A stretch of 60,000 bases of DNA, from positions 9,685,704-9,745,703 of the forward strand of contig NC_088304.1 in assembly GCF_032854445.1 (NCBI RefSeq), written 5' to 3'. The position numbers and the translations under genes were made by a program. Position 1 is the stretch's first letter. The number at the start of each line of letters is the position of its first letter. This document shows positions 35,801-44,800 of this stretch, piece by piece. A model generated the notes under the pieces. The model saw only the letters and a list, made by a program, of their open reading frames with translations, had not been told where the DNA came from and did no database searches. This stretch comes from Liolophura sinensis (Eukaryota; Mollusca; Polyplacophora; Chitonida; Chitonidae).

Positions 35801-38800
35801 TGTCGTGGCAGTTTAGCGTTTTAGGCTTCTGTTGGCATTTTACTGGTAGTAGCTGATTATAATTTGATATTGCGCAGTAGGCCATCCTTCGGTAAGGATT
35901 TATAGTAACCTAAATCTATCAGAATAATTAGGGTGGGCGGGTAGGGAATTTCTTTGTTTTCCCTTGTTTAGAGGGCCAGTGGGATGATACCCAACAAACC
36001 TTTTTTTTTAAATAATGGCCTTGTTTGCTTGGGGTAGATTCATGTTCAGGTAAAGTTGTACTGTAATAAATATTGACTAAAAGTTGTGATGTTCAATTTA
36101 ATCGACACTACCACATGTGGAGGTGAACACCAGGTGTTCGTAGCTGCATTCAAGTGCATACATGTGGGTCAGACGGTTTGGACTGCAGTAATTGCTAGCA
36201 CTGTAGCTGTGTACATGTACCTATGGATCTGAACCAAATGCATATTTGTATAGAAATGTTGATGTGAACAATTTACACATTGAGTATTTACTAAGGTTTC
36301 TCATATCAGAAGATAGATCTAACCTGCAAACAGTGATACAAATAAAATTATAAATCAAGTAACAGTTCTGAAAATTGTTCTTACCTGCAAACAATGCCTA
36401 TTTGTTTCTCTTTTTTTTCTACCTGAAAATTGTTCTAACCTGTAAGCAATGAACATTTATCAATCTGAAGATTGTTCTCTCCTACATATTAAGGTGAACA
36501 TGCATGTATCAGAATGGTTATAAGAAAAATTCATGATGTGAAAGTTGAGGAGCATTCTGTGCTATGTTTGTAAAGGGTGTAAGGGAAAATTTGACGTGTC
36601 TGACAGTGTTTGGTTTAAATAATAAGGGCATTGAGGAGACCTTGTTACACACCTGGTAACATGTTTGTATTATCAAACAGTGGGTGGTACCGGGAAGCTA
36701 GCATTATACAATAATACAAAACCAGTATCATGACATGTACATGTATGTGGATCCATGATTGCATATCCTGTTTTATGTGAAAAAAAAAAAAGAAAAAAAA
36801 GACAAACACACCTCAGTAGCTTTTAATGTAGACTATTTAAGCAGTCAGCTCTGTACACCTTTTCTTGGTCTTTTCATGTATAATGAATGTGTGATGAAAG
36901 AGTGACAAAGACGCAGAATTACACCTGCTCTCACCTGGTTTACACATCTGTCTAAAGACTCACAGCCACACCTTTCTGTGTGGTGAGAGTTAACGTGGGT
37001 GTGGCTATGCTACATGGATAGGTATGGATTACACAAGATTTGAGGATCGTGTACACAGGTACTTTTAAAATTTATTTATGTCTATGAGTTTCAATAAATG
37101 ACCTAAAATTTCAAGATTGTCAAATTTGGACATTTGGCCTGTTTCCGAGAGCTCTATTGATCTTGGGACACCATACTGAGGTTGGTTTGTCCATGCCAAA
37201 GTAATACTTTATTTCCCTTGAAATAAACACTGTTTTGGGTGAGTGTTCTGGTCATTTACCACTGTGTGTATATAAATCATGTTATCAATAGCAATATTGA
37301 AATAAATTTGTTAAGACTTTCTTACACTACCCTTTGCTTAGACCATTGCTTTGTTTGTGCTTTGGGGTTTTTACCCTCCATTTTTTCACCAGATTTTATA
37401 GATTTGGAGCTTTTGCAATTTACACTTTACACTTTAAGCCAGTCTGGGCCACTGTGTGTTATGTGCCCTGTGTTCCATATCTCCGTTTTTCACAGTGACA
37501 AAACTATCACAGTACCATGGTTGCTTTGGTTTCACTCTATGCTGTAGCCTTGTATATTGTATTCCTGTATAAACTAGGATTATGACTGTTTGTTAAGTGT
37601 GGTAACAGCATATCATTTAATTCATTCTAGACCAGTCATGGCTATTTGTTTATTTTTTTATTTACCTTCTTCTGCTTATTTAAATAGTGCTAGGGAAGTG
37701 CATGTATTGCTACTATTTAAGTATTTATAGTAACAGAATAAAATCCAAACCCAGGTAAATTGAGAAGAGACCAGTGCTACAGATAAGAGGCATACAAGCA
37801 TAAAGATTTGCGTGCTTTGGGGCAATTTATATGTAGGCTTACATCTATTTGTATACCGGGTAGTCCTATATAACTACAAGGGAAACACTCTCTGTACATG
37901 TTTGCCTTGGTATAGATGTATGCACATGTAGGCCTATGTTTTTTTTTTCACCCCCTTTCGCCTGATCAACTTCACACTTCCCAGGTGTATTACTGGTGAC
38001 CCGAAATAGTGAAGGGTTGAGTATTTGAAAAGAAATGCATTCTGCAGTACTGCATACTTAGAAAGTCGAAAGTAATGTACTTCCTCTCTTTCAAAGTGGG
38101 GAGTACTGTATTCCCACCCCTCCCTCCGACAAAAAATTATCTGTAGCACTGAAGAGGCCATATTTCATGGGTTTGGTTTGACCATTTGTCAGCTTATTGT
38201 ATGAGATTGTCCTGGCTGCTCTGGGTTGACTCTGCGTGCTGTCATGTTTTAAGTATTTATATTTGTTCCACATCTCCAATGCCCACAGTGACACAGCTAT
38301 GAAACTGAATGAGACCTTTATCTGTCAGTGAGGCTGAAAAGGTCATGGCCTGTTTTAATAGAGGCAGAGGCCTAATGATGTACGCTTTTTAAAATAGGAG
38401 ACATTTTGAGTGACCTTTGAACATTTCTTGGGATTAACGGTAAACACCACTGTAATGGTAAACACCAAACACCACTGTAATGGTAAACACCACTGTAACG
38501 GTAAACACCACTGTAACGGTAAACACCACTTTAGTGTGGCAGTTTGGAGTTTAGACCTACTTCTCTGAAAATTTTTCATTTGCTCTTGCCACATTTTCAC
38601 GTATTTATTATACCATGATGTAGAGGGTAGGATGTTTAAGAAGACTGAAATAGCCAAACAGAAATTTTAAAAAAAGGCAGTTTATATTCTCTTGAACAAG
38701 TGATATGTGACGTCTAATAACACTGGTACATTCCATCCAGAAACCTAATTGCTGTAATATAAGGGAGAAATTCTTGAACATGGCATTCAAAACCAATCCA

Positions 38801-41800
38801 ATACAGAAATATATACATGTATAAACTACTCGGGCAGGGCGGCTTACTTGTCTTCGGTAAGGTGTCTCATTGAAGCAGCACTAGATAAAAGAGCGGTGGG
38901 AATCCGTCCTGCAATAAGGAGGCGCATTACATGCACTCTAAGGATTCCTTCGTTGTCATGTGACTGAGGAATTGTTAAGTACGACATTAAACCCCAAGCA
39001 CGCACTCATTCACTCATATCTATAAGCTTATAAATATTTAATCCTACATAGTACAGAGCTGTTTGATTAACCTAACATGTATATGTAATCCACTGGAACT
39101 GAAAGGCTTTTAGTATGAAAGGAAAATGGGTTTATCATTTGACCAACCACAAGAAAAAAATGACCACCCACAAATGTTATGTTTTTCCCCGTTTGGTTTT
39201 TTTTTTGCCTCCTACGTGTACATCAGAGTTTGAACACCTTGAACAGTCATGGTCATAAGCAGGTGTAAAACAAACCACATCGATAAGAACGAAAATAACA
39301 CGTTATTCTTCCCAGTTTAAATATCTTCATATATTGTGTTATATATTCCAATGTGCTGTGCTGTGTTGTGTTTGTTTATGTTGACGTTTTTGTTAATGTG
39401 ATGTGAAAGAAGGCTGGGGTCAAAGTTGAATGTACCCAGCTGTTAAATGACAAGAGTGCAGTTCACCAGTAAAATACAATACGGTATAATCTGGTGAAAA
39501 CTTCCTCTTTGCTTAGGCCGTAAACTGAGTGTGGTCAGTAGAAACATAAATTGAACAGTTTTGTCGTGTAACAGAAAGATACCTGTCTTACATGCAAAAC
39601 AGAATTTGAGGAAGTTAATAATCAAACTCTCTGCCCGTTTTTCACCCACCATAATGCTGGCTGCCATTGAAGTATTGTTGAGTACGGCGTAAAACACAAA
39701 TCAAATAAATAAATGTAATCAAACTTAAACCGAAGCCTTGTTTTATCTGATGCAGTGAACGATGACACTCTCACGGACATGGTTGCTAGTCTCAGTCCAA
39801 AAGTTGGCCTCGTTCATCAGATGCCCTACGTCTGTGACCGCAAAGGATTCGCCGCCGTCTATGAAAAGGTAAGATTGTCACAAAGTATCACGAGAGACTT
39901 CACACAGCCTAAACTTTTTGACACCAAAAAGTGCAATTTTGAACACAAATACATGTTGTAAAATATTACTTTTGATGCTGAAACTTAAATTTTCCCAGTA
40001 GGATATCATCTAACCGTTTAAACACACCTCAAAATACCTGCCTGAAATCAAAACAAACTCTCGGAATCTCTCAGGAAAAATGAGCAACTTAGTCATTTAA
40101 AAACAGTCTCGCCATTTCCTCCAAAGCCTGGCCACCATCATTTGAGTGAAAAATTCTTGAGCAGACATTAACTATCAATGAAATAAATAAATTTGCAAAA
40201 TCTGGTCTTCTGCCCTTTGACATATATCACCTAAAGTTATGTGAGTGAAATATTACTATAAGTGGACTCCATAGAATCTCTGTTTAAACGGGCCAAGTGT
40301 TAACAAAGGGTGTGGGAGACGGTGTAATGGTGGATGTTAAGGTCCCATCCCCCACCATAGTTAGTGTTTACTCTGCACTGGTGATTCCCACAGCTAATCC
40401 AGCACTGTGATTTAATGGTATCTATAGAGAATCATATGAGGTGTGTGGGCACTTTTGAGATCATCTGGCCATGTGTCAGTCCAATGGCAGGGAGTGGTAC
40501 CAGTAGAGTAGACGTTGTACCCAGATGTTTTGTGGGTTACCATGGCAATAGACTTCCAGGCCTGCTGCGTAGATCATGTGACTGGTAATCTTTGGAATGC
40601 GGAATTGGAGCAGAAGTGAAATATCTGGCCAATTTGGCTGAGACACAAATAACTCTCCCCTCCCTACTTCCCTCTGGCACATGAATGGAGTCTACATGCA
40701 TGGTTCACACTTCCAGCAGATATCATCTCGGATTACAAGCTTGACTTTCCTCCAGATTGTAACATCATGAACTGATATTCAGAGGTCACTGGCTTCACAG
40801 GTGCTGAAGCTATGTACATGTACGCATAATAACCAGGGCAATGTAATGCTTGCAGTACTACTCCTCATAGTAAAGGTATTAATAGGCATGTAATTTTAAA
40901 GCTCATTTTTGTCCCCTATAAGTCAAAATTTTGATTATCTCATAAAATGTTATACGACAAATGTTTATAAATTTTGCCTTTTAGTATCAAAATTACTAAG
41001 CATTTAGACGTGTTTTTAAATTTGGACACAAGCAAAAAATGACCTGTGCAATCTGGCCCCTGGTACTTTATTAACTCCTTAAAGGTAAACTGAAAAGGTT
41101 TTTGACATGAGTTATCAGAGAAATACAGTACATAGTTATAATTTTGTTACACTTTTCTACTATGTAGGTACATGTACAAACATGTACATGCAATTTGTGG
41201 GCTACATTTGGCCAGAAACACATGTACGCCACACAAGTCTGGACAGTCTGCAATATGATCAGAACATCTTGAATTTTGGAACATGGTGACATCAGTGATG
41301 CCCTGGTTCATTTTTGTGAAAAAATCAAGAGTTGCATTTTATAAAAATCTGTATTGATCATTGTCTAGCTTAGCTCTCATTGTGGCTTCAGAGTAAAAAA
41401 ATCAAATTTCTGTGTAGTGTGACAAATATTCTCGAAATACGCTTAAAATAACTCCATGTGAACACGTGAAACACTTGAAGAAATTGGGTACCTATCATTG
41501 TTTGCCTTCAAATCGTTATGTAATACATGTAGTATAAATCAAGCTGCTGGGTATCCCTGGAACCCAAAGTATATGAATTCATAATTATCACCGGTATCAT
41601 TTTTTGCCAAGACAGGAAACAACAAATAAATCTTGAGATATCAGATGAGAAGATACTTTCTTATTGTGTTCATCAGTAAGCGCAGGTAGATCCATAGTGG
41701 TGTAGGAATCTTGACAGTGAACACTTTGTCAGAGATGTTTTTTTCGCTAACAAAGCACTGATTAACTAACCTGCCCGAGGAATAACAAATAAGGTTTTAC

Positions 41801-44800
41801 ATTTATTTTCCGTTTGAGTTGATGCCATTATGACTGCCATTGCAAGTCGAGTGGCTCTCTCATGCAATCTCGGGTGAATGTGAGTGAGGGAGGTAGTAGT
41901 CATAGCAACAAGTGCGCGTGAAATTAAGCGCTCTGAACCAACAAGAACATGTAGTAAACGTGTGTACCTTAATAAACACTGGTTTATTCAGGAATAGTTA
42001 GTATTTGCAAAGTTTTAACATCTATTGTGTTTCCCAATATTCGGGCAACCTAATAGTCGAAGGGGCAACAGGAAAGAGGGATTATGGTTGTCATTGGGCC
42101 ACAGAGGAATTTCCTTCATTTCATTCCCTGCTCATTGACTGGTTGGCTGGCTGTATATGTGTGTTCCAGACAGTCCCATCAAAATCTGCATACCTCTGAC
42201 CTTTAAATTTATAATTTTCATGAACCTTCTTACCAGTTTGTTGAATATTCATTTTCGTAATTTGTTGCAGGTGTATTTTGGTACACAGCAAGCGCGTAAC
42301 TATCTCTCGGCAAACTGTGCTGGCGTGAACTGTACCACAGGCATGTCCTGCTTGATGAGGAAAGATGTCTTAGAGGAAGCTGGTGGAATGGCCGCCTTTG
42401 GCAAATACTTGGCTGAAGACTACTTCTTTGCAGAAGCTTTTAGAGAAAAGTGAGACAATCAAGCTTCTTACAAACCAAGAAGAAAAGATGAAATTATTTT
42501 TAATTTTTATTTATCCTAGAATATTAAAGCAGATAGAGGCATCGCTGTACAAACTACATGTGGAGTAGTACAGATGAGTGATAAGTTGGTGGTAAATCAT
42601 CTCAGGTTATGTGTGATTTTCTGTTAATGACATAAAATTTCTCAAGATTTTTCACAAACTTAATAGTACCAGTAGGGTGAGTTGTTTGTTAAAACTTGCT
42701 TGAAATTATAGGTGATTTATTCCATGCCACAAACATCCACCCTCACCCAACTCTCTATGAAGGTGTAAAATTTGTTTCTGGGTCACATAATTTATTAACT
42801 TTTGTGGGAAGTAAAGTTCAGTCCTTGTTAAAAAATTACGTTAGAGAATGTTTGTGAAATCTCAAATTTTGAATGTTGTTTGTGAAATGCTATGGAAACA
42901 GTCCATTCAAAGCTTTCTTTGTGATACTGGCACATGGTATACTGACATATTGCTGTTTTTTTTTTTTTTTTGGTTTTTTTTTTTTGGTTTTCACGGAAAT
43001 CACGTGGGCCATCATCAGTAATTGCTAAAACTCAAAACTGCTTTTCTAAATGACTTAGAATTTCAGTAAAACTTGATAAACTTTATAAACTTGATAAATA
43101 TGGCTTTTGTTAGACTTGGTTAAACTCTGAATTGCTGTGGTAAAACCCAAATTTGCTTTTGTTAATACCTCAACAAACTCAAAATTTCTTATTGTAAAAC
43201 TCAAACTTGCATTTTGTTAGAACTCAAAATGGATTTGTTAGAACTCAAAATTGCTTTGTCGCCATGATGTGGCTGGAAATTTGCAGATATGGCACTAAGC
43301 CATAGTCATTCATTCATTCAGAATTGCTTTGAATACTTGTTTAAACTCAAAATTGCTGTTATTAAAACTCCAAATGGCTTGTTGTTAAAACTCAGTATTG
43401 CATTTGTTTTTTCAGAGGGTACAGTACTGTGATCAGTGGGCAGCCAGCACTGCAGAATTGTGGATCTTATTCAGTAGACAGCTTTCATCAACGACTCATC
43501 CGGTCAGTTTTAAGACATTTACTTCCTCATAGTTTACCCTCATTAGCTTTGCCACCAGTTGAGTTGTCGCAGAACAGTACTTGCTCCCTTGACCAGTGCA
43601 GTTGCGTATTCAGTTCACTTCAAGCTGGTTTGGCTGCGGCTTAATGGAAAAGACCTAAAAATCAAAGTATGCATCACTAAATAGGCCACTTAAAACTGTG
43701 CATAAATATATTTGAATTCTATGGAGGGCTTTATGGACCATACAATCACAGATTAGGAACTCTGACGTCACAGGAATATTTCCAACTTTAATCCCGACAC
43801 TCAGTGTTGGTATAACTCTTTTTACCCATGAGTAAAAAATTACTGATAAAAGATTCCCAAATATTCTTTCCTTCTGTGAACATCAGGGAAAGAAGTGATG
43901 TGATGTCAGAGTTCCTAGATACCATCAGTATGGCTCATAAAGCCCACCTTACTGTTCAGATGTTTGAAAGCCTTTCAACACTCTTTAAAAAATCTTAAAA
44001 AATAAGTGAAAATACGTTTTCAGTTGTCTGTATGATGCACCCCACTTCACATTTTAGCTTTCTTTAACTTCAAGTAAGGGTGTTCGTCATATGCCTGGCC
44101 AGGGAGCATTGTCATATGCCAGGCAATTGGGCGTTGTCAGATGCCAGGCCATTGGGTGTTGTCAGATACCTGGCAGCTTCTGGCCAGTGGAGTGTGGTTT
44201 AGCCCTTTTTCTCACCATTAATTTGCCTGACTATGGGGATGTGAGTGAAATATTGATTGCAAATAAATAAAAAGTACAACACAAAACCTTGAGCATTCAT
44301 TCATTCATTCATTCTTTGAAAACCTACAAAGAACACATTTGTGAAAGAAAGCTTTCCTGCAGAGTTTTAAACAGTATGTAAGAGTACATTTCAGTCAATG
44401 GTAAGAGAAATTGCTGATTGTTGAGACCCTGACTATAACAGTAAGTCAGATAACAGCTTGTGCTGCGCTACTTTTATCATGTGGTGTGCTACTTTTATCA
44501 TGTGGTGCGCTACTGTTACCATGTGGTGTGCTACTGTTACCATGTTGCGCACTACTGTTATCATATGCTGCACTACTGTTACCATGTCACGATGTGTTGT
44601 CTGCTACTGTTATCATGTGCTGCACTACAGTTATCATGTGTTGCGCAACAGTTACAATGTGCTGTGTTCTGCTGTTACAGATGGGCCAGACTACGTTCTT
44701 CCATGATACCTGTAATCATCATCCTGGAGCCAATCACAGAGTGCATGTTAATGGGCGTGCTCACGTCCTGGGCGGCCCAGTATCTCTTCTCCGTCAGCCC

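Larger units (their letters stand above)
33575..39755 (+). other. UGCG: UGCG intron 4 (6.2 kb)
   Basis: A GT-AG intron. It carries two SINE-A copies in opposite orientation (35078-35236 and 35451-35650), a degenerate repeat (36310-36500), an 18-bp repeat (38438-38531), a SINE-B copy (38828-39018) and a SINE-A fragment ending next to exon 5 (39629-39715). A run of GTCC/GTCCGT near 33975-34030 is simple repeat. The stretches 34.1-35.0 kb and 36.5-38.4 kb hold nothing I can name. Confidence 0.9.
42450..43415 (+). other. UGCG: UGCG intron 6 (966 bp)
   Basis: A GT-AG intron. Its first 500 bases are unremarkable apart from a T/G homopolymer tract at 42955-42990. From about 43020 to the acceptor it is a degenerate tandem repeat interrupted by a SINE-C insertion (43259-43321). 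Confidence 0.9.
43503..44680 (+). other. UGCG: UGCG intron 7 (1.2 kb)
   Basis: A GT-AG intron containing a foldback element (43724-43947), a 25-bp tandem repeat (44086-44177), a degenerate SINE tail (44190-44275) and a 21-bp repeat that runs into the exon 8 acceptor (44455-44690). Little of this intron is free of repeats. Confidence 0.9.
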
